Part shown: piece by piece, positions 1 through 7,561 of the stretch
How the letters are laid out: each line of letters begins with the position of its first letter
Numbering within the stretch: position 1 is the stretch's first letter
NCBI GenBank assembly: GCA_030378105.1
Contig: JAUCGL010000017.1
Location: 1-51,199, forward strand
Direction: 5' to 3'
DNA: 51,199 nt
DNA from: Candidatus Halobeggiatoa sp. HSG11
GTDB taxonomy: Bacteria; Pseudomonadota; Gammaproteobacteria; Beggiatoales; Beggiatoaceae
Program-made: the position numbers and the translations under genes
The notes under the pieces: generated by a model
What the model saw: only the letters and a program-made list of their open reading frames with translations
What the model was told of the DNA's origin: nothing
Databases searched by the model: none

Positions 1-10
1 GAATATATAT

Positions 11-147
11 TATGTAGGGTGGGTAGTAACGAAGTGGAAACCCACCGAACCTTCAAAATGGTGGATTTCATTTCATTCTATCCACCCTACATTTGTTACT
101 TTTGACTTATGTATAACGATGAGACGAAGACGTTGGGAACGAGAAAA
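11..147 (+). repeat. Dispersed repeat family A, copy 1
   Basis: About 137 bp containing complementary GTAGGGTGG / CCACCCTAC segments and ending in CGTTGGGAACGAG. The same sequence recurs at 12796-12897 (right part only, same orientation) and 22072-22205 (full, inverted). It is non-coding and MITE/REP-like. It sits directly upstream of the first gene of the sugar cluster and may have replaced or modified its promoter region. Confidence 0.85.
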
Positions 148-178
148 TTTTTTTGCTTTTAGCTAATAAATATAAACA

Positions 179-1243
179 GTGTACAAAACCTCAAAATCTA
201 CGACTAAAATTCCATTACTTGTTCCCGACTTGCCAACTACAGAAGAATTATTGCCATGGTTAAAGTGTATTGATGATAATAAATGGTATAGCAATTTTGG
301 TCCATTAGTACAGGAATTTGAATCGAAACTGACTGAAATTTTAAATTCTAATTTAACTACAGTTAGTTCTGGTACCAGTGCTTTAGAATTATCTCTACTT
401 GCTCTTGATATCCCTGTTGGCTCTAAAGTTTTATTACCAGCTTTCACTTTTCCGGCTACAGTAACTGCCGTTAAACATGCAGGTTTGCAACCAATATTTA
501 CCGATGTTGCTGCTGATAATTGGCTACTTAATCCAAGCATTGCTCGCCAAATACGGAAAAAAATATCTTATGATGTTGTTATACCAGTGACAACCTTTGG
601 TCATCCACAACCAGTAAATGAATGGGATAAATTTTACAGCGATACTGGTATTAAAGTTTTAATAGATGCAGCTTCCTCTTTTGGAGTACAACCTATTGGA
701 AAAAATTGTATCATTACATTTAGTTTCCATGCTACTAAACCATTTGGAATTGGGGAAGGTGGTTTAGTTATCGCCAATTCAATTGAATTTATTCAACAGG
801 TAAGAAAATTAAGTAATTTCGGATTTGAAAATGGTGTTATAATTAAATCAGGCTATAATGGTAAATTAAGTGAATATCATGCTGCTGTTGGTTTGGCACA
901 GTTAGAACGGTGGGAACAAATAATTCAGAGGCGTAAAAAAATTTGGGATATTTATCAAGATTATTTAGATAAAAACACTTTACAAAACATGCCAAAGAAT
1001 TATATTCCTGCTATTTTGGCGGTTAAGTTTAATACTAAAAAATCAATTGATTATCAATTTCAAACTCGACGCTGGTATTATCCTCCATTATATAAACATC
1101 CAGCCTTTACTGATATACCAAAATTTGGACCTGAAACAGAAAATGATTTGCCAATAACTGAAAATTTATCTTTATTGGGTATACCATTTCATACCTCACT
1201 TACAGAAGATGATATTATTTACATTTGTGATAGTTTGATATGA
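179..1243 (+). CDS. DegT/DnrJ/EryC1/StrS-type PLP aminotransferase
   Basis: This 354-residue protein looks like a fold-type I PLP aminotransferase of the DegT/StrS family, which transfers an amino group to keto-sugar nucleotides. The SSGTSALE segment (63-70) is the phosphate-binding region, D163 in LIDAASSFG would contact the PLP ring nitrogen, and K187 in SFHATKPFGIGEGG is the expected Schiff-base lysine. The only plausible start is GTG at 179: an in-frame TAA lies two codons upstream and the first internal Met is far downstream. No strong ribosome binding site is visible. The gene is slightly shorter than usual for the family (about 370-400). A family A repeat ends about 30 bp upstream. The neighbouring dehydrogenase (6165) and acyltransferase (3993) suggest a shared amino-sugar pathway. 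Confidence 0.88.
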   Translation: MYKTSKSTTKIPLLVPDLPTTEELLPWLKCIDDNKWYSNFGPLVQEFESKLTEILNSNLTTVSSGTSALELSLLALDIPVGSKVLLPAFTFPATVTAVKHAGLQPIFTDVAADNWLLNPSIARQIRKKISYDVVIPVTTFGHPQPVNEWDKFYSDTGIKVLIDAASSFGVQPIGKNCIITFSFHATKPFGIGEGGLVIANSIEFIQQVRKLSNFGFENGVIIKSGYNGKLSEYHAAVGLAQLERWEQIIQRRKKIWDIYQDYLDKNTLQNMPKNYIPAILAVKFNTKKSIDYQFQTRRWYYPPLYKHPAFTDIPKFGPETENDLPITENLSLLGIPFHTSLTEDDIIYICDSLI

Positions 1244-1288
1244 AATTACTTTCAAAATAGACGATTAAAGAATATTTTCAGTGAATCA

Positions 1289-1315
1289 GATCTGCTAGGT
1301 TTTGAAAACTTAGAT
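1289..1315. repeat. Short hairpin, CTAGGTTTTGAAAACTTAG type
   Basis: Near-perfect inverted repeat (CTAGGTTTT / AAAACTTAG) about 50 bp after the aminotransferase stop. Related hairpins occur at 20242-20275 and 26873-26905. It has no T-tract, so a terminator role is uncertain. Confidence 0.5.
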
Positions 1316-1377
1316 ATTTAGGCTAAAATATTTGCCAAATTTGAAATTTATTTGTGTAGAAATATCAAGTCAAGAAA

Positions 1378-1386
1378 TGCTATAAT
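1378..1386 (+). promoter_or_regulatory. Extended -10 promoter element TGCTATAAT
   Basis: A consensus extended -10 (TGn-TATAAT) lies seven bases before the ATG at 1394. Initiation at the usual distance would give a leaderless or nearly leaderless transcript for the nuclease-like gene. The longer string AGAAATGCTATAAT recurs at 12974-12987, and AAATGCTATAAT on the minus strand at 23201-23212. Confidence 0.5.
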
Positions 1387-1393
1387 TTAACTT

Positions 1394-2056
1394 ATGGAGA
1401 AATTAACTTTTTCAAAAATAACTCGATTTGATTTAAAAAAAATTGTCAATATTCAGGAACGGGGAATAGATAAATATATTTGGACTGAAGTTGAACATAT
1501 TGGTTTGACTGACATGGAATATAATTATTTACAAACAATTAAAACTCATTTATTTAATTATGACACTCATCTAATGAATGAGGCTACAATTTGGGCTAGA
1601 GCTATTTACCCATTATTATTATTGGTGGAACGAGGTAATATTCAAGCTTGGGCAGAGGTACCATTAAAAGCTGTATATGGTGATTTTGAGTTAGAAGGTA
1701 TTGCTGATGGTGCTGTGGGTAGATGTATAAGCGGATTCTTGGAAGCACCATTTTTAATAATTGTGGAAGCTAAACGTGGTTTAGAAGCTGAAAATCCTTT
1801 GATCCAGTTATATAGTCAGATATTAGCAGCCGCTTATTTAAATTGGCAAAATGATTCAACTAATGACATTCAAACTATTTTTGGTTGTTATACTATCGCT
1901 GATACTTGGAAATTTTTAAAAGTAGATGTTGATAAAAACGATACAAACAATATTTACATGCGCGTTGAATCTTCAAGAGAATATGTTGAAAAATTAGAAA
2001 TTGAGTATATTTTTAAATTATTGAAAGGAATAGTAATTAGTAAAACTAATAAATAA
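1394..2056 (+). CDS. PD-(D/E)XK nuclease-like protein
   Basis: This 220-residue protein has no recognised name. Its centre carries a typical PD-(D/E)XK arrangement: D105 in GIADGAVG, then E125-A-K127 in LIIVEAKRG, followed by a helix with Gln (QLYSQILAAAYL). The same D...ExK...Q order occurs in the proteins at 10455 and 11353, so this is a small paralogous family here. It has no other domain, signal peptide or membrane segment. It appears to have its own promoter at 1378 and is followed after two bases by the glycosyltransferase gene, so it may drive the rest of the operon. Whether it is an active nuclease is unknown; many such stand-alone proteins remain uncharacterised. Confidence 0.6.
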   Translation: MEKLTFSKITRFDLKKIVNIQERGIDKYIWTEVEHIGLTDMEYNYLQTIKTHLFNYDTHLMNEATIWARAIYPLLLLVERGNIQAWAEVPLKAVYGDFELEGIADGAVGRCISGFLEAPFLIIVEAKRGLEAENPLIQLYSQILAAAYLNWQNDSTNDIQTIFGCYTIADTWKFLKVDVDKNDTNNIYMRVESSREYVEKLEIEYIFKLLKGIVISKTNK

Positions 2057-2058
2057 TT

Positions 2059-3960
2059 ATGGAACCAGATAAAAGTATTACAATAAGACGAATAGAACGC
2101 TTAGTTTATCAACAAAATACTGATGAAGCTATTATTGCTATTATAAGAATTTTAGAACTTTCAGAATCTAGAGGTGGGATAAAACTTGATAACGAAAGTA
2201 GCAATAAAGAGAAAAATGATAGACAATTAGAACAAGTCTTTTTAAATGGTTATACTCGTTTAGCTAGTGTCTTTACAGCTTTTTTTTCCAACCCTAAAAT
2301 ACTATTATCGCCAGAAGGTTTTCAAGCTATAGTAAAAAATAAGAAACATTTATTAGGGATTTTTGAGCTAAGTGGTTTTGGCAGTGCAGAGCATATGTTA
2401 GGTTTGGTTGGTACTCAAACAACCAGTGACAAATTTTCTATTCAAAATGAACAGCAATTGATGAAGTTTTTGATATTCTATTCATTGGGTTCGGAAATAG
2501 AAATAGGTTTTGCTGAATTGATAAAAAAAAGTCCGAAGTTGCTATTACCGATATATATTAATTTAATTGGAGAAGAAGGAGTATTAGATTTTTCTGCTGC
2601 TAAAAACCGAGACAATTTATTACGTTTGGGACCGTTGTTAGAAGATATCCCTTTAGAAAATTTTAGTAACTTAACCAGTTTATCAGTTTTATGGATGTAT
2701 TGTAGTTATACTTCTTGTGAAAATAAACATGATATCAAACATCACCTGAATATTATCATCCAAAAGTTTATGAAACAAGAAGGAGTAACAACCCCTTTTT
2801 TACCAGTTCCTCGCAAGATAAAACAACGACCGGTGATGCTTATAGTTTCAGAACGTTTTACCTCTAAACATGCTATGTACCGATGTTATGCACCATCTAT
2901 TCAACAGTTACAAGAAAAATTTGAATTGGTGTGTATTACAGAAAAAAGATTTATAGATGATAACAGCAAACAGTTGTTTGATAAAGTTATTTATGTGGAC
3001 AAAGAAAAAACAGCCATAAAAAAACTGGTTGGAAAGGTGATTAAATTAAAACCAGACATAATTTATTTCCCTAGTTTGGGAATGTTACAATGGACTTTAT
3101 TACTGGCCAATTTACGTCTGGCTCCAATTCAATTTATGACTTTGGGTCATCCAGCCACAAGTAAATCACCATTTGTAGATTATATTTTTATGACAAATAT
3201 TACCTTTTCCGATAAAGTTGATTGTTATAGCGAGAAAGTTGTATTGTTAGATGATGAAGAGGCCTTAGTTAATATTCCGCCAATAAATTTTGTTAAGTGT
3301 CCACCTGATATAAGTAAAAATCCACCAATTTTAAAGCTTATTGTTACAAGCACTTCTTTAAAGCTTAATGTATCTTTTATCGCTGTTTGTAAAGAAATTC
3401 TTGACAATAGCCAAAAAACAATAGAGTTTCATTTTTTTCCGGCTGAAAGAGGTATGAGTTATCAAAAAATTAAACAGCGGATTCGTAATTGGATACCAAA
3501 TGCTGAAGTTTATCCATTTACAGATTACAATACTTATATAGGCAATTTGAATAAATGTGATATTCATTTAAGTCCTTTTCCATTTGGAGGTTCTAATAGC
3601 AATATTGATTCAATGCGGCAAGGCCTCCCTATAGTTGCTATGGAAGGTCATGAAGCACATTCAAGGATTGACTCAATATTTTTAAAGTTAGGTAAACTAC
3701 CAAGTTGGTTAATTACTTACAGTAAAGAAGAATATGTTAAAGCTGCTCTTCGTTTAATCCATAATGATGAAGAACGGGTGGCTATTAGCGAAGCTTTATT
3801 AAACTTGGATTTTGACAATGTTTTTATGGATCATGAATTTCGTAATCACGAGAAAGTATTTGGCAAAGCGGTAGAATGGTTATACCAAAATCATGATTTT
3901 ATTCAAGATGATGGAAGAAAAGTTTGGACAGTAGAAGCCCAACAAGAGTTATCTAAATAA
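2059..3960 (+). CDS. HMW1C/OGT-like (GT41-type) glycosyltransferase
   Basis: The 633-residue protein has a helical N-terminal half and a GT-B-like C-terminal half. The segments IQFMTLGHPATSKSPFVDY, FHFFPAERG and LSPFPFGGSNSNIDSMRQG followed by GLPIVAMEGHEAHSRID are characteristic of HMW1C-type cytoplasmic protein N-glucosyltransferases and the related O-GlcNAc transferase group. It has no signal peptide or membrane helix, so it should act in the cytoplasm on a nucleotide-sugar donor and probably a protein acceptor. It lies between a nuclease-like gene and a NeuD-like acyltransferase. In this context it may transfer the modified sugar made by its neighbours; donor and acceptor cannot be read from the sequence. 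No separate partner adhesin gene is visible. Confidence 0.72.
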   Translation: MEPDKSITIRRIERLVYQQNTDEAIIAIIRILELSESRGGIKLDNESSNKEKNDRQLEQVFLNGYTRLASVFTAFFSNPKILLSPEGFQAIVKNKKHLLGIFELSGFGSAEHMLGLVGTQTTSDKFSIQNEQQLMKFLIFYSLGSEIEIGFAELIKKSPKLLLPIYINLIGEEGVLDFSAAKNRDNLLRLGPLLEDIPLENFSNLTSLSVLWMYCSYTSCENKHDIKHHLNIIIQKFMKQEGVTTPFLPVPRKIKQRPVMLIVSERFTSKHAMYRCYAPSIQQLQEKFELVCITEKRFIDDNSKQLFDKVIYVDKEKTAIKKLVGKVIKLKPDIIYFPSLGMLQWTLLLANLRLAPIQFMTLGHPATSKSPFVDYIFMTNITFSDKVDCYSEKVVLLDDEEALVNIPPINFVKCPPDISKNPPILKLIVTSTSLKLNVSFIAVCKEILDNSQKTIEFHFFPAERGMSYQKIKQRIRNWIPNAEVYPFTDYNTYIGNLNKCDIHLSPFPFGGSNSNIDSMRQGLPIVAMEGHEAHSRIDSIFLKLGKLPSWLITYSKEEYVKAALRLIHNDEERVAISEALLNLDFDNVFMDHEFRNHEKVFGKAVEWLYQNHDFIQDDGRKVWTVEAQQELSK

Positions 3961-3992
3961 TTTATGTTATAAATAATATTAAAATTGGTTAA

Positions 3993-4661
3993 ATGAAAAT
4001 TATAATATATGGTAATGGGGCAATGGCAAGAGTTGTTTATTCCTATATCAGGCATAATATGGAAGTGTGTGGGTTTACTGTAGATGATTCTTGTATTAAT
4101 CAAAATAATTTTTGTGAATTACCATTAATACCATTTAGTAAAGTAGAGTATCAATTTAGCCCTAAAATATATAAAATGCTTATAGCAGTGGGTTTTGTTG
4201 ATATGAATGAATTACGGAACATAAAATATCAAGAAGCTAAACATAAGGGTTATCAGTTCGTTAGTTATGTCCATGATTCAGTATTTCAACATGATGATAT
4301 GTTGATTGCAGAAAATTGTATTATCCTTGATTTTGTGTCAATACATCCCGGTACAACTGTTGGACATAGTACTTTTATATCAAGTAATACTAATATCGGT
4401 CATGATTGCAATATTGATCATTCAAACTGGATAAATTCTGGAGTAGCAATTGCTGGTAGTTGCCAAATTGGTTCTGGTTGTTTTTTTGGAGTTAATTCAT
4501 CAGTTGGAAATGATATTAATATTGGTAATCAAAATTTTATTGCTGCAAATACATTTATTAGTAAAAATACTAAAGACAATGAAGTATATTTATCAGAAGT
4601 AGGTCAACACCTAAAAATGCAAAGTAAAAGATTTCTTAAATTCAGTTCAGCATTAAAGTAA
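3993..4661 (+). CDS. NeuD/PglD-like sugar O/N-acyltransferase
   Basis: The 222-residue protein starts with a Rossmann-like PglD_N domain (MKIIIYGNGAMARVV) and continues from about residue 100 into a left-handed beta-helix of hexapeptide repeats (for example ISSNTNIGHDCNIDHSN and VAIAGSCQIGSGCFFG). This architecture is that of NeuD, PglD and PerB, which move acetyl or related acyl groups onto amino or hydroxyl groups of sugars. A His in the GHDCNIDHS stretch matches the region of the catalytic His of PglD. The gene starts 32 bases after the glycosyltransferase and ends five bases before an acyl-activating ligase, which suggests that its donor might be a special acyl group and not acetyl-CoA. 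Confidence 0.8.
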   Translation: MKIIIYGNGAMARVVYSYIRHNMEVCGFTVDDSCINQNNFCELPLIPFSKVEYQFSPKIYKMLIAVGFVDMNELRNIKYQEAKHKGYQFVSYVHDSVFQHDDMLIAENCIILDFVSIHPGTTVGHSTFISSNTNIGHDCNIDHSNWINSGVAIAGSCQIGSGCFFGVNSSVGNDINIGNQNFIAANTFISKNTKDNEVYLSEVGQHLKMQSKRFLKFSSALK

Positions 4662-4666
4662 GTGTA

Positions 4667-6160
4667 ATGAGTACTATTGCCCATAAAATTTTTAATCAAG
4701 CTAATAATAATCCCGCTAAAATTGCTATTTATTGTGATGAAAATTCCATAAATTATAGACAATTAGCTGACATGGTAAGTGGTTGGTCTGTTTCTATGCA
4801 AGAACAAGGAGTTAAATATGGTGATCATATAGCAGTATTGCTTCCAAACTGCATTGAATACATAGCACTTATGTTAGTTGCTGCAAATAATGGATTGGTT
4901 TTAGTTCCATTGAATATTGCATTACCTATAGAAGCAATCTATCAAGCATTTATAACTGCAAATGTGAAACATGTTGTAGCAACGGCAAATATATTAAAAT
5001 TGTTAGATTCAAAAATACCAATTGCTGATGATAGTTTATGGATTTCATTAGATGAAAAATATAATAATGCAATATTACTGATTGATTTAATTGGGGAAGC
5101 ACAAACAAATTTCAAATCAGAAGGTCAAGATAATGCTCCATTTATTTTAACTATGACCTCCGGTTCAACCGGTAATCCTAAACCAATTACTCTTGAACAA
5201 CAAACTAAACTGGCTAGAGCAAATTCCGCAATAGAAATATATAAAATATCAAATATTGACATAACTCTTGTGGCAACCCCTCTTTACCATTCTCTTGCGG
5301 AAAGATTGGTACTTATTGCTTTATTGACTGGTGGAACTGCTGTTTTAATGCCAAGATTTTCACCTTCAGAATGGATACGTATAGTAGAAGAAAAACAAGT
5401 TTCTTTCACTATAGCTGTTTCTTCACAGTTATCTCAAATAGCCAATCATATAGATAAAGTTAAGTCAATTGATAGTTTAAGATGTGTGGTATCTTCTTCG
5501 GCCTTATTAGAACTAAAAATTAAAGAAAGGCTTATCACAAAATTAAACTGTGAATTTCATGAATGCTATGGAACTTCAGAAATTGCTATTGCAACTAATT
5601 TAACAGCTAAGGATGCAACATTTAAATTAAAATCTGTCGGTAAAGCTATCTCAAATGTTGAAATTGGAATATTGACTGATAATGGTACTATTGCCGGAGT
5701 AAATGAAGTTGGAGAAATTATATGTAAAACTCCAATGCTCTTTAGTGGTTATTATGGTCAACCTAAATTAACTAATGATGCAATTTTTGATGATTATTTT
5801 TGTACCGGAGATATTGGTAGAATTGATGAAGATGGTTTTTTGTATTTTTTAGGCAGAAAAAAAGAAATTATTATTAGTGGTGGAATAAACATTTATCCAG
5901 CTGATATCGAATCAGTAATTATAGAATATGATTTAGTACAAGAAAATGCAGTTTTTCCATTTCCAGATGATAAATTAGGAGAAATTGTTGCAGTTGCTAT
6001 AGTTCCTAAAGAGCAGTTTAATTTAAGAACATTACGTTTATTATGTGCAGAACGATTAGCTGATTATCAACAACCACGCAAGTTTTTTATAGTGGAAAAG
6101 TTACCAAAAAATAGTTTAGGTAAAATTATGAAGCACCAACTTATATCGACATATACTTGA
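4667..6160 (+). CDS. Class I adenylate-forming acyl ligase (AMP-binding)
   Basis: The 497-residue protein has the full ANL superfamily motif set: P-loop TMTSGSTGNPKPI, the ECYGTSE adenine-contact motif, YFCTGDIGRIDEDGF, the hinge GRKKEIIISGG, and the C-terminal catalytic lysine region PKNSLGKIMK. It should activate a carboxylic acid with ATP and load it on CoA or on the phosphopantetheine of a carrier protein. An acyl carrier protein is encoded 1.1 kb downstream in the same operon (7311), making ACP loading plausible. The acid cannot be predicted. It is a stand-alone ligase with no condensation or carrier domains. It follows the NeuD-like gene by five bases and precedes the dehydrogenase by four. 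Confidence 0.88.
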   Translation: MSTIAHKIFNQANNNPAKIAIYCDENSINYRQLADMVSGWSVSMQEQGVKYGDHIAVLLPNCIEYIALMLVAANNGLVLVPLNIALPIEAIYQAFITANVKHVVATANILKLLDSKIPIADDSLWISLDEKYNNAILLIDLIGEAQTNFKSEGQDNAPFILTMTSGSTGNPKPITLEQQTKLARANSAIEIYKISNIDITLVATPLYHSLAERLVLIALLTGGTAVLMPRFSPSEWIRIVEEKQVSFTIAVSSQLSQIANHIDKVKSIDSLRCVVSSSALLELKIKERLITKLNCEFHECYGTSEIAIATNLTAKDATFKLKSVGKAISNVEIGILTDNGTIAGVNEVGEIICKTPMLFSGYYGQPKLTNDAIFDDYFCTGDIGRIDEDGFLYFLGRKKEIIISGGINIYPADIESVIIEYDLVQENAVFPFPDDKLGEIVAVAIVPKEQFNLRTLRLLCAERLADYQQPRKFFIVEKLPKNSLGKIMKHQLISTYT

Positions 6161-6164
6161 AAAT

Positions 6165-7292
6165 ATGGATACTTTTTCAATTGGTTTTATTGGTGGTTCA
6201 CTTCAATCTGCTGTTGGATATACGCATTTTATATCATCTCGAATGGATAATCGTTGGTCTGTTGATGCTGGATGTTTCAGTACAGATGCTGATGCAAATC
6301 AAGCAACTAGCCAAGCTTATGGTATTAATCCAGATAAAGTTTATGACACTTGGCAAAAAATGTTAGCAAATGAAAAGCAATTGGACGCAATTCTGATACT
6401 AACTCCAACTCCATCTCATTATGAAATAGTCACAGCTTGTTTAAATAAAGGTTTTTCAGTAATTTGTGAAAAAGCTCTAGCCTTGAACTCCACAGAAGCT
6501 AAAAAAATTATTACTGTACAAAAGCTTAATAAAGGTTTTTTAGCTGTAACATATAATTATTCTGGTTACCCAATTGTTCGTGAGTTACGACAAAAAATTA
6601 ATAATGGAGTACTTGGTAAGATATTACATTTTCAAGCTGAAATGCCACAGGAAGGATTTATTAAAGCAGATGTACATGGAAATAAAATAACTCCTCAATC
6701 ATGGCGACTCACAGATACAGGAGTAATTCCGACAATTTACCTTGATTTAGCAGTACATTTACATCAATTAATTTATTATTTGATTGGTCAAAAACCAATT
6801 GAAGTGGTTAGTCAGCAAGCAAGTAATGGTTGGTTTGAAGTTATTGATAATGTTATGTGTTTGGTTCGTTATACTGACAATATTCAAGGACAGTTTTGGT
6901 TTAGTAAATCTGCCCTTGGTCATCGAAATGGTTTGAAACTGCGTATTTATGGTTCAAAAGCTTCGGCTGAGTGGTATCAAAATAATCCAGAGGAATTACT
7001 TTTATCTTATTCAGATGGCAAACGTGAAATTGTTGATCGTGCTTCTTCTTGTGTAGAACTTGCTAATAATATTAAATACAATAGATTTAAAGCTGGACAT
7101 CCGGCTGGATTTATGGAAGCATTTGCAAATCTTTATATTGATATTGCAGATAGTTTACGACAATATAAAACAACTGGTATTTGGAAATCAGAAGAAGTTT
7201 ATGGTCCTACATTAGCTTTGGATGGGTTGCATTTTTTAGAAGCTATTTCTAAATCGGCGAAATCTAAAGTTTGGCAGAAAGTTATTGATTAA
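6165..7292 (+). CDS. Gfo/Idh/MocA-family oxidoreductase
   Basis: The 375-residue protein has an N-terminal NAD(P)-binding Rossmann domain (FSIGFIGGSLQSAVG at about residues 4-18, where the usual GxGxxG is GFIGGS) and the family motif ILTPTPSHYEIVTAC followed by VICEKALAL, corresponding to the usual EKP. The C-terminal half has the expected alpha/beta sugar-binding fold, including HLHQLIYYLIG. Members such as WlbA oxidise a sugar-nucleotide hydroxyl to a ketone that a DegT aminotransferase then aminates, matching the gene at 179. The EKP-to-EKA change removes the conserved proline but keeps the lysine. Translational coupling with the preceding ligase is likely (four-base gap). Confidence 0.85.
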   Translation: MDTFSIGFIGGSLQSAVGYTHFISSRMDNRWSVDAGCFSTDADANQATSQAYGINPDKVYDTWQKMLANEKQLDAILILTPTPSHYEIVTACLNKGFSVICEKALALNSTEAKKIITVQKLNKGFLAVTYNYSGYPIVRELRQKINNGVLGKILHFQAEMPQEGFIKADVHGNKITPQSWRLTDTGVIPTIYLDLAVHLHQLIYYLIGQKPIEVVSQQASNGWFEVIDNVMCLVRYTDNIQGQFWFSKSALGHRNGLKLRIYGSKASAEWYQNNPEELLLSYSDGKREIVDRASSCVELANNIKYNRFKAGHPAGFMEAFANLYIDIADSLRQYKTTGIWKSEEVYGPTLALDGLHFLEAISKSAKSKVWQKVID

Positions 7293-7310
7293 GTATCAAG
7301 GTATTTATTA

Positions 7311-7556
7311 ATGTCAGAAAAAATTAGAAATTTTGTAATTTCTGCTATTGAAAAAAAAGGTAAATTACCAAAGGACTGTGATATAGATTCTTTTAATTAT
7401 ATTGATTCTGGTTATGTAGATTCAATGGGAATTATCAAATTTATGATAAGTATTGAAGCTGAATTTAATATTGAATTAACTGAATCAAATATGGAATCTC
7501 CAGAGTTTAAGACTATTGGTGGTTTGGTTGGTATAATTAAAAATAAGATAGCTTAG
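7311..7556 (+). CDS. Acyl carrier protein
   Basis: This 81-residue acidic helical protein has the phosphopantetheine attachment motif in SGYVDSMGI, with S38 as the modified serine, and the C-terminal helix seen in carrier proteins. It is a discrete carrier between the dehydrogenase (18 bases upstream) and the radical SAM gene (five bases downstream). It is not near fatty-acid synthesis genes, so it is likely a dedicated carrier that holds the acyl group activated by the ligase at 4667, for use by the NeuD-like acyltransferase or as a substrate of the radical SAM enzyme. The last two roles are inferences from gene order. Confidence 0.88.
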   Translation: MSEKIRNFVISAIEKKGKLPKDCDIDSFNYIDSGYVDSMGIIKFMISIEAEFNIELTESNMESPEFKTIGGLVGIIKNKIA

Positions 7557-7561
7557 TTGAT

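Noticed and set aside
163-540. 125-residue minus-strand ORF
   Set aside because: Shadow of the aminotransferase gene; no features of its own.
6157-6366. 69-residue plus-strand ORF
   Set aside because: Out-of-frame shadow of the dehydrogenase start, which has full family motifs.
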